Origin: a virus
Virus record (IMG/VR): IMGVR_UViG_3300037264_008085
Location: 1 to 33,703 of that record
Reading direction: 5' to 3' (one strand)
DNA length: 33,703 nt
A program made the translations under genes and the position numbers. Of the stretch, positions 8,038 to 15,698 are shown piece by piece; the first letter of the stretch is position 1, and every line of letters begins with the position of its first letter. The notes beneath the pieces were generated by a model, which saw only the letters and a program-made list of their open reading frames with translations, was not told the DNA's origin and did no database searches.

Positions 8038-8511
8038 ATGCCAAGAGATCCTGAAGAAGGAAGTTTTGCCGCCGCAATCAACCGCGCTAGTGCGGTTCCT
8101 GACGACGTTGGTGTGGGAGCCACCCAGGAACTTCCCTCCATATTCAAATCCTCAGATTTTCCGATTCCGCAAGGTGACCATGTACAAAACATGGATTCGG
8201 ACGATGACAAAAAGATTCAAGGCATCCCGGCCTATAAATACAAAGCGAACATCAAACGGTTTTTGATCGGACCCATCAGTCAAGGTCGCGACGAGCGGGG
8301 CATGCCTGTCATCGTCGAGCACGACGACAGCATCGCCTACCAAGAAGTGCTCAACGAAATTCTTGCAGGACGTGCAGTTCTCCAGTGGGACGATAAAAAA
8401 GTTACCAACGAAGGTGGCCTCATCGTCGCTATGGTTTGGTTGATTCCCAAAGAGGAACCACGTAGCCCCAAACCAGATCCGATGAACCCTGAAAACTATG
8501 ACCGCCAGTAG
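8038..8511 (+). CDS. Hypothetical protein downstream of portal (157 aa)
   Basis: The ATG lies three bases after the portal stop, with a GGGGGAT element from the end of the portal gene acting as ribosome binding site. The first 60 residues look disordered. A compact domain follows from IPAYKYKANIKRFLIGPISQG to LIVAMVWLIPKEEPRS, ending in a proline-rich tail. No family is recognised. The position directly after the portal suggests a head or connector accessory protein, which is inference. Confidence 0.72.
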   Translation: MPRDPEEGSFAAAINRASAVPDDVGVGATQELPSIFKSSDFPIPQGDHVQNMDSDDDKKIQGIPAYKYKANIKRFLIGPISQGRDERGMPVIVEHDDSIAYQEVLNEILAGRAVLQWDDKKVTNEGGLIVAMVWLIPKEEPRSPKPDPMNPENYDRQ

Positions 8512-8896
8512 AACACCGCGATTCTTCATCCAAGCGGCCACACGCCTCATGGTCAAACGCGCTACGCGTATGCCGTGGCATGACCTGATTACCGACGCTG
8601 TTCATTTCGTAGGTAAAGAAAATATACCCACGAGCGTACTGTCTTTGTTACCCGGTACAGCTCCAGCAGAAACGCCGCCTTCAGACCTTGTACAGGACAC
8701 AGAAACTGTACAAGAACCAAAAGAAGCGCCCGCTGGGCTGCCCGAGGGAATGATATTAACTGAAGGGAATTTACCTCCGGCGGAAGTTCCACCGGAAGTA
8801 ATCCCTACTGATAGGCCAGACGTGGTTACTACTATTCCACTACCAGCCTCTAGGTTACGAATGGGCGATGGGTTGAAGTTGCCTTCAGCTGGGTAG
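8498..8896 (+). CDS. Hypothetical proline-rich protein (132 aa)
   Basis: The frame overlaps the previous gene by 14 bases and no strong ribosome binding site is seen, so a coupled start is assumed; ATGs at 8549 or 8567 are alternatives. About 50 residues at the N-terminus (FFIQAATRLMVKRATRMPWHD) are basic and helical. The rest is disordered and rich in Pro, Glu and Val (PPAEVPPEVIPTDRPDVV). Codon use is more AT-rich than the neighbours. No function is suggested by the sequence. It converges on the leftward gene at 8918 with only 21 bases between, and I see no terminator there. Confidence 0.55.
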   Translation: MTASRTPRFFIQAATRLMVKRATRMPWHDLITDAVHFVGKENIPTSVLSLLPGTAPAETPPSDLVQDTETVQEPKEAPAGLPEGMILTEGNLPPAEVPPEVIPTDRPDVVTTIPLPASRLRMGDGLKLPSAG

Positions 8897-8917
8897 CCTA
8901 GCCGAAAGGACGTACGT

Positions 8918-9685
8918 TCATGCTTCTCCCCCTCTTTCTTCCGTCAACGGTGTGTTCTCCGAGTCTTGGGTTGGAGGAACGACCGTTACGGTACTGACGG
9001 ATTCTTGGCGCACATCGACGACCTTGATGGTCGCCTCGGGCTCGCCGGCCGAATCGATGACCGGCATCTTGCCCTTGAACTGGTCTCCGATTTTGAACTT
9101 GGGATGCGCCTTGTTGCATGCTTTGCAGACGTTCTTCGGAATGAAGGGACGCCCTTGTTTGACCAGGTCGTTGCGTGTAACAACCCAGTACGCCTGTGAG
9201 ATGCTCACTTCAAACACGTTCTTGCACATGTGGCATCTCTTTGTCGCCGCGGGGAGATATCGGTCTCCCTCGTTGTAAGCCTTGATGATCTCATTCGGTT
9301 GCATCGTTCGTTTGCCCATCGCCAGTAAGACGATGCTGGGCATGAAGCCCGGTGTGGAGTCCCACGGTTCTGGTCGTGCGCTGAAATCGAAAATGAAGAA
9401 ACCAATGGCCGCAGACACGGCGTAGATATGGTTCAACATTGAACGCACATCCATCGGCCCGAGGGTACAACCCTCATTGTGTATCCGAGCAAGAAACTCG
9501 GGTAGCTGGTGAGATCGGTCGGCGTAGATTGCCGCCAACCACTGACGAGGACCGAAGTCCCCAAGAATCGGAACTCGAACTTCCGGGTAGGCGGACTCAT
9601 GTTCCAGGTGTTCGTGTGTCTCCTGAGATGCCGGTTGTGCAGGTTGCGCGTGTTGTGCGTTGTGGTCGTTTCGTTCGTTTTTCAC
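8918..9685 (-). CDS. Hypothetical zinc-ribbon protein (255 aa)
   Basis: A GTG start at 9685 has a near-perfect AAGGAGG five bases upstream. A TTG at 9733 in the same frame has no such site, so I chose GTG. The first 35 residues are rich in His, Gln, Ala and Pro and probably disordered. A hydrophobic helix (MLNHIYAVSAAIGFFIFDF) lies near residue 110. CHMC and CKAC, about 35 residues apart near residues 155-190, form a likely zinc site. The C-terminus is Val/Thr/Glu-rich. It is the only leftward gene inside the rightward structural block, and its role is unknown. Confidence 0.72.
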   Translation of the reverse strand: MKNERNDHNAQHAQPAQPASQETHEHLEHESAYPEVRVPILGDFGPRQWLAAIYADRSHQLPEFLARIHNEGCTLGPMDVRSMLNHIYAVSAAIGFFIFDFSARPEPWDSTPGFMPSIVLLAMGKRTMQPNEIIKAYNEGDRYLPAATKRCHMCKNVFEVSISQAYWVVTRNDLVKQGRPFIPKNVCKACNKAHPKFKIGDQFKGKMPVIDSAGEPEATIKVVDVRQESVSTVTVVPPTQDSENTPLTEERGGEA

Positions 9686-9761
9686 GTGTTCCTCCTTTGG
9701 AATAAATACCCAAGACTCATGTTCTTTTACCAAAACAACCCGTTCTTTTAGATTCGCCTCA

Positions 9762-9774
9762 CCCTATACTTAAG
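9762..9774 (+). promoter_or_regulatory. CCCTATACTTAAG motif before the RNA polymerase gene
   Basis: The motif lies 23 bases upstream of the polymerase ATG in the 102-bp divergent gap 9686-9787. TATACT at 9765-9770 resembles a bacterial -10 element, but no good -35 is seen at 16-18 bp. The same core occurs before other genes here. The rest of the gap holds nothing recognisable besides the ribosome binding site of the leftward gene. Confidence 0.45.
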
Positions 9775-9787
9775 CCTGGAAACCGTT

Positions 9788-12700
9788 ATGCCGCTCATCC
9801 CTGTACTTGCCGAATCAAACGACAAACGCGAGCACATCCGAAAACGGGTGATCGAAGGCGTTCAGTCCGTTTTTCCGATGAAGGTGAAGGACTACACCGT
9901 AGAGGTGCAGAACGCGACGGTACACGCTGAGGATTATTCGTCTCGTGAACAGAAGGACGCAATCCTTCGTGGCAAGACACTGCAAGAAGCGCTCAAGGCT
10001 GACGTACTTCTCAAAGACGCTGATGGCAAAATCATCGAGGAAAAGAAGAACGTTACCATCGCGCAAATTCCCTATTTCACGCCTCGTCATACTTTTATCG
10101 TCGACGGTAATGAATACGTCATAGCCAACCAACGACGCGTGCGCCCCGGTGTCTACACGCGTGTACGTGGTAATGAAGAACTTGAGGCAACGTTCAACCT
10201 ATCCAAAGGTTCTAACTTTCGGTTGAACATGGACCCTGCGAAGGGGCATCTGTACATGGAATACGGAACCTCAAAAATTCCGTTGTACGCCACACTCAAA
10301 GGTCTCGGGGTTACAGATACCGAGATGAAGGCTCACTGGGGCGCTGGTGTCGTAGACCTCAACAAGGACGCCTTTGCTAAGAAGCAAGATTCATCAATCA
10401 AGAAACTGTACGAAAAACTGATTCCGTCCTATCGCCAAACCGTGACCACATCGGAAGGCATGGCACGTGCCATCTCCGAGGAGTACGAAACCAACACGTC
10501 CATGGACGCGGATGTGAATCAACGAACGCTGGGTTACGGCTACAAAAAAGTCACACCGCAAGCTCTGTTGGTTGCGTCTCAGAAGTTACTTGATGTGCAC
10601 CGTGCTGGCGTCACCACTGATGACCGCGACAGTTTGGGTTTTCAAACACTCCATGGCGTCGAAGACTTTCTGAAAGAGCGCGTTGGTTTGGAAGCACGCA
10701 ACCTACGCCGTAAGATGACTATCAAAGCCAGCGGAGGACAGAAACCTTCGCTCGACCGGATTCTTCCAGCCTCGCCATTCACTCGGTCATTGCGTGGCTT
10801 CATCACCACCGCAAATCTGTCCGCCATTCCAACGCAAATCAACCCTGTTGAAATCTTAGATACCGCGAGTCGCATCACTTCGCTCGGTGAAGGCGGTATC
10901 TCGTCTGAGCGGGCCATCCCCGGTGAAGCACGCAATCTGCACTCCACGCACTTTGGGGTCATCGATCCTGCACGTACACCCGAGTCAGGTAAGGCCGGCG
11001 TCGATTTGCGAGCCGCGTTGTGGACGCAACGTGACGAGAACGGACGGGTCTACACCAAACTTCGAAATGTTCGTACGGGGCGTGTCGAAGACGTACCTGT
11101 CGATAAATTGGAAGTCTCCACGATTGCATTTCCAGGAGAGATGCGGCGTAGCACGGGTATCGGTGTCTTGCAGAAAGGTTTCGTTACGTCCGTTAAGAAG
11201 AGTGACGTGGACTACGAGATGACGCATGCGTCGTCAATGTATGGTCCGACGACCAATCTCGTTCCCATGCCTGAAAGTCTACAAGGCAACCGTATCGTCA
11301 TGGGTTCAAAGATGCAGACACAAGCCTTGCCTCTCCTGACACGGGAAGCGCCGCTGGTACAGGTAGGGTCATTCAATCGTGGGCGCACCATGGAGGATGA
11401 GATTGCGGATCTCATCGTTCCCGTAGCGCCTGTCTCTGGCATCATCAGAAAAGTCGACAAGGACTACATCTATATTGAACCGGAGAAGACAAAACACTCC
11501 GAAGTCCAGCCGATTTATCTCCGCGAAGCCAGCTACGTGATGATGGACAAAACTGCAGCGGGCACAACGCCGCTGATCAAGGTCCACTACGACGACAACT
11601 TCCCACTGGCGTCAAAGACGTACCTTCACAACAACGTACAGGTGAAAGCAGGGGACCGTGTGACGAAGGGTCAGCAACTTGCTGATTCGAATTTCACAAT
11701 GGACGGTAAGTTGGCCCTCGGTAAAAACCTCGTCGTCGGATACATGGCGTACAAAGGATTGAACTCCAACGACGCTGTTGTGATTTCAGAGTCTGCGTCG
11801 GTGAAGTTGACCAGCGAGCATATGTACAAAGAGATGATGCTGATCGACAGCGATATGGTGCTCGATGTTCGAAAATACCGAGCACAGTTTCCGAGCACGT
11901 GGACTGCGGCGCAACTTGCCAACTTGGATGAACAAGGCGTCGCGAAGTCTGGCGTTACAGTCAACCCTGGGGACCCAATCATCATAGCGCTACGTAAAGC
12001 TACACCGACGGCTGAGATGCAGATGCTTGGTCGTCTGCACAAAACTTTGGCACACCCTTATCGGGAAGAGGTCATTACCTGGATTCACCGGTCCCCTGGT
12101 ACGGTGTTCGACGTCATCAATACCGGCAGTCGTGTCGTGGTCACCATCAAGACGCAGGAGACTGCTGGCGTCGGTGACAAAATCTCCGGACGTTACGGGA
12201 ACAAAGGCGTCATCGCTAAAGTTATTCCCGACGACCAGATGATACGAACCAAAGACGACAAACCCTTGGACATATTGATGACGTCAGCCGGGATTATCTC
12301 CCGCGTTAACCCCGCTCAAATCATCGAAACTGCAGTAAGCAAGGTAGCCTTGAAGACGGGAAAACCCGTCATAATCGATTCGTTGAGTGGACAGAACAAC
12401 GTGCAGTGGGCCAAGGACTTGCTCAAAAAGCACGGCATCTCTGATAAAGAAATCGTCCATGACCCGACGGAGAATAAGGACATCGTAGGTCCCGACGGTA
12501 AGGGCATCATGGTTGGCCCGCAATACATCCTCAAACTCTTCAAGTCCACCGAAACGAACTATGCCGCGCACGGTGTGGAAGATTACGACGTAAACCAACA
12601 GCCTGCCAAAGGTGGCGGCGAAGAGAGTGCGAAGGGTCTTGGCCGTCTTGAGATACAGACGCTCATGGCCCATAACGCACGCAACGTGCTTCAAGAGGCC

Positions 12701-14218
12701 GCAACATTGAAAGGCACGCGCAACGATGAATTCTGGCGAGCCTACCAACTCGGTCAACCGCTGCCCAAGCTCAAATCCTCTTTCGCTTACGACAAATTTC
12801 GAGGGATGCTGCAGGGTGCAGGCATCCAAGTAGATAAGAGTGGAAACAACCTGCTGCTGCGTCCTCTGACGGACAACGACATCAAGAAGATGTCAGCCGG
12901 TGCCATCAAATCTCCGACGATGGTACGAGAACGTGACTTGAAACCAGAGAAGAACGGTCTCTTCGATCCTGTCATCACCGGCGGTGCGAACGGTGATCGT
13001 TGGTCACATGTAGACTTGCGCGAACCCATCCTCAACCCCACTTTCGAAGAACCTGTTCGTCGTCTGCTGGGTCTCACACAAGCTGATCTACGCAAGCAGT
13101 TGAGCGACGAAGGTGGTTCAGGTATTCGAAGACGCCTCGATAAGCTCGACCTTGGTAAGAAGGAACGTGAGCTCAAAGAGACGGTACGCAACGCTACCGG
13201 AGCCTCGCTGGACGATGCCGTCAAGCAGATGAAGTATCTCCAAGCGCTGAAAAAGGAGAACCTTACGCCCGCTGAGGCTTACATTCTGTCCAAGCTACCG
13301 GTCATCCCGCCGGTGATGCGTCCCGTGCTGCCGTCGACAGGTAAACGAGACCTTCTGGTTTCCGATGCCAACTATCTGTACCGCGATGCAATGTTGGCGA
13401 ATGAAGTTCTCGGTGAAATGAAGAACACCAAACTTCCTGAGGAAATCGGTAGAGCTCGTCTGGGCATGTACGACGCAACCAAAGCGGTCTTCGGACTTGC
13501 AGACCCTGTCAGTCCACAACTACAAGGACGTAAAGCCAAGGGATTCATCACGACGATTTCAGGCAAAGGCAGCCCCAAGGGCGGTTTCTTTCACGGCAAA
13601 TTGTTGCGCATGCCTCAGGACCTTTCCGGCCGCGGCACCGCTGTCCCTGACCTGACGCTTGGAATGGATCAAGTTGGTCTTCCGGAAGATATGGTCTGGT
13701 CCACTTTCGGACCACACATCATTCGACGTATGGTGCAGAACGGTTACAAAGCACTCGATGCCAAACAGATGATCGAAGACAAGCACCCGGTTGCACGAGA
13801 CGCGATGATGGCTGAGACGAAGATACGTCCCGTGCTGGTCAACCGCGCACCAACACTGCATCGCCACGGCATCGTAGGAGCTTACGTAGTTCCTGTACCT
13901 GGCAAAACGATCCGGGTGAATCCCTTCATCGAAGAAGGTATGAACCTGGACTACGATGGTGACGCCCTACAAATTCACGTCCCTGTGCAGGACAAGGCCG
14001 TCAACGAAATCAAAGGTATGACGATGTCCAACATGTTGTTCGGGGATAAAACTCGGAACAATCTGCTGGTCTTTCCTCAGCACGAAGCAATCCTCGGTAT
14101 CTATGCGGCCAGCAGTGCCGCGGGTGGGAAACGCTACAAGTTCAAAACCAAACAAGAAGCGATGGCTGCTTACAACAAGGGTGATGTCGACATTGCCGAC
14201 ACTGCCCATATTGGCTGA
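9788..14218 (+). CDS. Multisubunit RNA polymerase: beta fused to N-terminal half of beta'
   Basis: Residues 1 to about 1020 align with bacterial beta: the hybrid-binding region near GNRIVMGSKMQTQALPLL, GDRVTKGQQLADSNF, LALGKNLVVGYMAYKGLNSND, GVGDKISGRYGNKGVI (about 793-808) and SRVNPAQIIET. Beta' starts near residue 1028 (DIKKMSAGAIKSP, LKPEKNGLFDP), then IPPVMRPVLP, LVNRAPTLHRHGI and NLDYDGDALQIHVP, with the Mg-binding triad at D1388, D1390 and D1392. The chain stops at 1476, just past FPQHEAILGIY. The rest of beta' is encoded at 15698. The N-terminal beta' zinc domain and most lineage-specific insertions are missing. A beta-beta' fusion is rare. Position among virion genes raises the possibility of a virion-packaged polymerase. 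Confidence 0.93.
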   Translation: MPLIPVLAESNDKREHIRKRVIEGVQSVFPMKVKDYTVEVQNATVHAEDYSSREQKDAILRGKTLQEALKADVLLKDADGKIIEEKKNVTIAQIPYFTPRHTFIVDGNEYVIANQRRVRPGVYTRVRGNEELEATFNLSKGSNFRLNMDPAKGHLYMEYGTSKIPLYATLKGLGVTDTEMKAHWGAGVVDLNKDAFAKKQDSSIKKLYEKLIPSYRQTVTTSEGMARAISEEYETNTSMDADVNQRTLGYGYKKVTPQALLVASQKLLDVHRAGVTTDDRDSLGFQTLHGVEDFLKERVGLEARNLRRKMTIKASGGQKPSLDRILPASPFTRSLRGFITTANLSAIPTQINPVEILDTASRITSLGEGGISSERAIPGEARNLHSTHFGVIDPARTPESGKAGVDLRAALWTQRDENGRVYTKLRNVRTGRVEDVPVDKLEVSTIAFPGEMRRSTGIGVLQKGFVTSVKKSDVDYEMTHASSMYGPTTNLVPMPESLQGNRIVMGSKMQTQALPLLTREAPLVQVGSFNRGRTMEDEIADLIVPVAPVSGIIRKVDKDYIYIEPEKTKHSEVQPIYLREASYVMMDKTAAGTTPLIKVHYDDNFPLASKTYLHNNVQVKAGDRVTKGQQLADSNFTMDGKLALGKNLVVGYMAYKGLNSNDAVVISESASVKLTSEHMYKEMMLIDSDMVLDVRKYRAQFPSTWTAAQLANLDEQGVAKSGVTVNPGDPIIIALRKATPTAEMQMLGRLHKTLAHPYREEVITWIHRSPGTVFDVINTGSRVVVTIKTQETAGVGDKISGRYGNKGVIAKVIPDDQMIRTKDDKPLDILMTSAGIISRVNPAQIIETAVSKVALKTGKPVIIDSLSGQNNVQWAKDLLKKHGISDKEIVHDPTENKDIVGPDGKGIMVGPQYILKLFKSTETNYAAHGVEDYDVNQQPAKGGGEESAKGLGRLEIQTLMAHNARNVLQEAATLKGTRNDEFWRAYQLGQPLPKLKSSFAYDKFRGMLQGAGIQVDKSGNNLLLRPLTDNDIKKMSAGAIKSPTMVRERDLKPEKNGLFDPVITGGANGDRWSHVDLREPILNPTFEEPVRRLLGLTQADLRKQLSDEGGSGIRRRLDKLDLGKKERELKETVRNATGASLDDAVKQMKYLQALKKENLTPAEAYILSKLPVIPPVMRPVLPSTGKRDLLVSDANYLYRDAMLANEVLGEMKNTKLPEEIGRARLGMYDATKAVFGLADPVSPQLQGRKAKGFITTISGKGSPKGGFFHGKLLRMPQDLSGRGTAVPDLTLGMDQVGLPEDMVWSTFGPHIIRRMVQNGYKALDAKQMIEDKHPVARDAMMAETKIRPVLVNRAPTLHRHGIVGAYVVPVPGKTIRVNPFIEEGMNLDYDGDALQIHVPVQDKAVNEIKGMTMSNMLFGDKTRNNLLVFPQHEAILGIYAASSAAGGKRYKFKTKQEAMAAYNKGDVDIADTAHIG

Positions 14219-14229
14219 ACCGCGTCATG

Positions 14230-14242
14230 CACTATACTAAGG
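14230..14242 (+). promoter_or_regulatory. CACTATACTAAGG motif
   Basis: TATACT (14233-14238) with TTGGCT 16 bp upstream (14211-14216) could be a weak sigma70-like promoter, and the motif matches the CTATACT core before the polymerase gene. It ends three bases before an ATG at 14245, so a transcript from it would have almost no leader. Confidence 0.4.
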
Positions 14243-14244
14243 AT

Positions 14245-14505
14245 ATGAACCCGTTCACCTTCGCCTACAAACTAGGCTCGGCCAAAGCTCTTGAGAGATT
14301 CACGTCGCAGATGGGGTCTGATTCGGACAATCCGACCGCAGAACCGCCGATGAAGATGGCCGGCCGACGTGCGGTTGACCGCATCTTGAAGGAAACGGCC
14401 GAGAAAAAAGAAAAGATCATACGACCCCGTACCATTTCTCGAACACCGGTGAAGGGCAATCCAGGTCTGAATCGACTGCGTGCGCGTCTCAAAAAACATA
14501 AATAG
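14245..14505 (+). CDS. Small basic hypothetical protein (86 aa)
   Basis: Two in-frame ATGs exist, at 14227 and 14245. I favour 14245 because it begins MNPFTFAYKLGSAKALERF, the same type of N-terminus as several neighbours, but neither start has a well-spaced ribosome binding site. The C-terminal half is strongly basic (RRAVDRILKETAEKKEKIIRP ending RLRARLKKHK). It is the first gene in the cassette between the two polymerase pieces. No family is recognised; binding to nucleic acid or to the polymerase is possible. Confidence 0.65.
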   Translation: MNPFTFAYKLGSAKALERFTSQMGSDSDNPTAEPPMKMAGRRAVDRILKETAEKKEKIIRPRTISRTPVKGNPGLNRLRARLKKHK

Positions 14506-14517
14506 CGTTACCTCGTA

Positions 14518-14592
14518 ATGTCAGCTGCGCACTACATCGGAGGTCGGAAGGGTTGGCATCTCGACAAAGGCATGCAGCCAATCGACGAATGA
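14518..14592 (+). CDS. Possible micro-ORF (24 aa)
   Basis: An ATG-to-TGA frame encodes MSAAHYIGGRKGWHLDKGMQ and four more residues in the 109-bp gap between two small genes. There is no clear ribosome binding site. The residue mix looks protein-like and the stop abuts the CCTATAGTT motif. It could also be chance. Confidence 0.2.
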   Translation: MSAAHYIGGRKGWHLDKGMQPIDE

Positions 14593-14604
14593 CCTATAGT
14601 TACC
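14592..14604 (+). promoter_or_regulatory. ACCTATAGTTACC motif
   Basis: This is a further copy of the CCTATA(C/G)TT core, 20 bases upstream of the ATG at 14615. TATAGT is at 14595-14600. No -35-like hexamer is present at normal spacing. It is followed by CCGGAAG, which may serve as ribosome binding site. Confidence 0.38.
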
Positions 14605-14614
14605 GGAAGTCAAC

Positions 14615-14821
14615 ATGCCGTTCAAATCAGAGGCGCAGCGCCGCAAATTTTACGCCATGGCCAATCGTGGTGAGATTTCCCATCAAGAAGTGAAAAAATG
14701 GGAAGACCACACACCGGATAAGAAGCTTCCTGAACACGTCAAGAAATCGATGTACACCTTTGGTGTTCAACGCGCGCTTGACACTTTCAACATTCAACGA
14801 GGAGTACCCAATGAATCCTAA
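14615..14821 (+). CDS. Small phage protein, MPFKSEAQRRKFYAMANRGE type (68 aa)
   Basis: The N-terminus has a pattern I know from many small phage proteins and from ends of larger ones: K-S-x-A-Q-R-R-x-F-Y-A, then R-G-E-I-S, then W-E-x-x-T-P-x-x-K-L-P. Its function is not known to me. It ends with YTFGVQRALDTFNI, similar to the N-terminal motif of its neighbours. The stop overlaps the start of the next gene by 11 bases. It belongs to the cassette that separates the two parts of the RNA polymerase. Confidence 0.75.
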   Translation: MPFKSEAQRRKFYAMANRGEISHQEVKKWEDHTPDKKLPEHVKKSMYTFGVQRALDTFNIQRGVPNES

Positions 14822-15389
14822 CGCCCTTCGAAAACAACGTCTCCAGATTCACGCAGCTTTGCTTGGACTCTTCGTGCTTGTCACGGGTCTGTGTTTGCTT
14901 CCGCTTGTCGCTTTCGCTGCAGATGCAGTGGTTGCGCCAACCACGCCAGCACAAACACCTTTGCAAGCCGCGCTGATGCCAATTCTTTCAACTCTTGGAC
15001 TTGTGATTGCAACATTTGTAGGGGCTGGTGTGAAAAAGCTCGCATCCATCTTCGAAAAAAAGTTCAACGTGGACATTCCGGATGCGCTGGAAGAGTCGAT
15101 GGCTCGTCAAGCGCGACGTCTCGTAGCTGCAGCCGAAGAGAAAGCTGAGAAACGTCTTCTCTACGGTGATAAGAAGGATACGCCTGGCGCAGAAAAAGCA
15201 GCCATGGTCATCACCTCGTTGGGAGACTACGCTAAGCGTCTAGGTTATGGACCGGAGTGGCAGAAGGAGCGCATCGAAAACTTGGTTGACGGTGTTCTGC
15301 ACATTGACCGAGATGTGGTCATCGGTACCCCCGCAAGTATCAGCCCTGAACGCAGCGCCGCATTGAAAGCCGCATTGAACGGAAAATAA
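14811..15389 (+). CDS. Holin-like membrane protein candidate (192 aa)
   Basis: I chose the ATG at 14811 because GAGGAG lies seven bases upstream, giving 192 residues; the frame is open from 14760. Residues 12-37 form a signal-like hydrophobic segment with an AFA-A cleavage-type site. Residues 52-73 form a second membrane segment (MPILSTLGLVIATFVGAGV), followed by a long charged, mainly helical cytoplasmic-type region (ALEESMARQARRLVAAAEEK) and a soluble C-terminus. Two short membrane segments with a charged helical tail resemble LL-H-type phage holins, which make the hole that releases the endolysin. It is larger than typical holins and lies 12 kb from the endolysin, so another membrane role is possible. 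Confidence 0.7.
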   Translation: MNPNALRKQRLQIHAALLGLFVLVTGLCLLPLVAFAADAVVAPTTPAQTPLQAALMPILSTLGLVIATFVGAGVKKLASIFEKKFNVDIPDALEESMARQARRLVAAAEEKAEKRLLYGDKKDTPGAEKAAMVITSLGDYAKRLGYGPEWQKERIENLVDGVLHIDRDVVIGTPASISPERSAALKAALNGK

Positions 15390-15698
15390 GTGACGCAGGA
15401 CTTCTACAAAGAAGGCGTCGCGCAAGCGCTACGTGATACCGGTTTCAAGGTCGCTGAAGACCTTGAGACTGATGGTACGCCATACCCTGAAAAGAGTATG
15501 ACGATCAACGCAGAAGCGCTTGCGCGACAGCTTCGTGAGCTGTCGAAAGAAGACGAAGTACCGGGACACGTCGGAGCTGAGAACAACGTGTATACCTGGG
15601 ACCGACCAGTCACGTGGCAGGCTCCCACGAATCTTTCAGGCCTCGATACAGGCCAAAGTACCGCGGGAATGATGACACCAGGTAACCAGCGCGGGTAA
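15390..15698 (+). CDS. Hypothetical protein (102 aa)
   Basis: The GTG start follows the previous TAA directly, and the stop overlaps the next ATG as TAATG, so it is translated in a coupled chain with the polymerase C-terminal subunit. It opens with FYKEGVAQALRDTGF, the Y-x-x-G-x-x-x-A-L motif shared with neighbours. A helix follows (NAEALARQLRELSKEDE) and a Gly/Thr-rich end. No family is recognised. The tight coupling to the second polymerase piece suggests a role with it or in the same particle. Confidence 0.72.
   Translation: MTQDFYKEGVAQALRDTGFKVAEDLETDGTPYPEKSMTINAEALARQLRELSKEDEVPGHVGAENNVYTWDRPVTWQAPTNLSGLDTGQSTAGMMTPGNQRG

Noticed and set aside
8897-8917. Possible terminator between convergent genes
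   Set aside because: Only a weak inverted repeat and no T-run on either strand.
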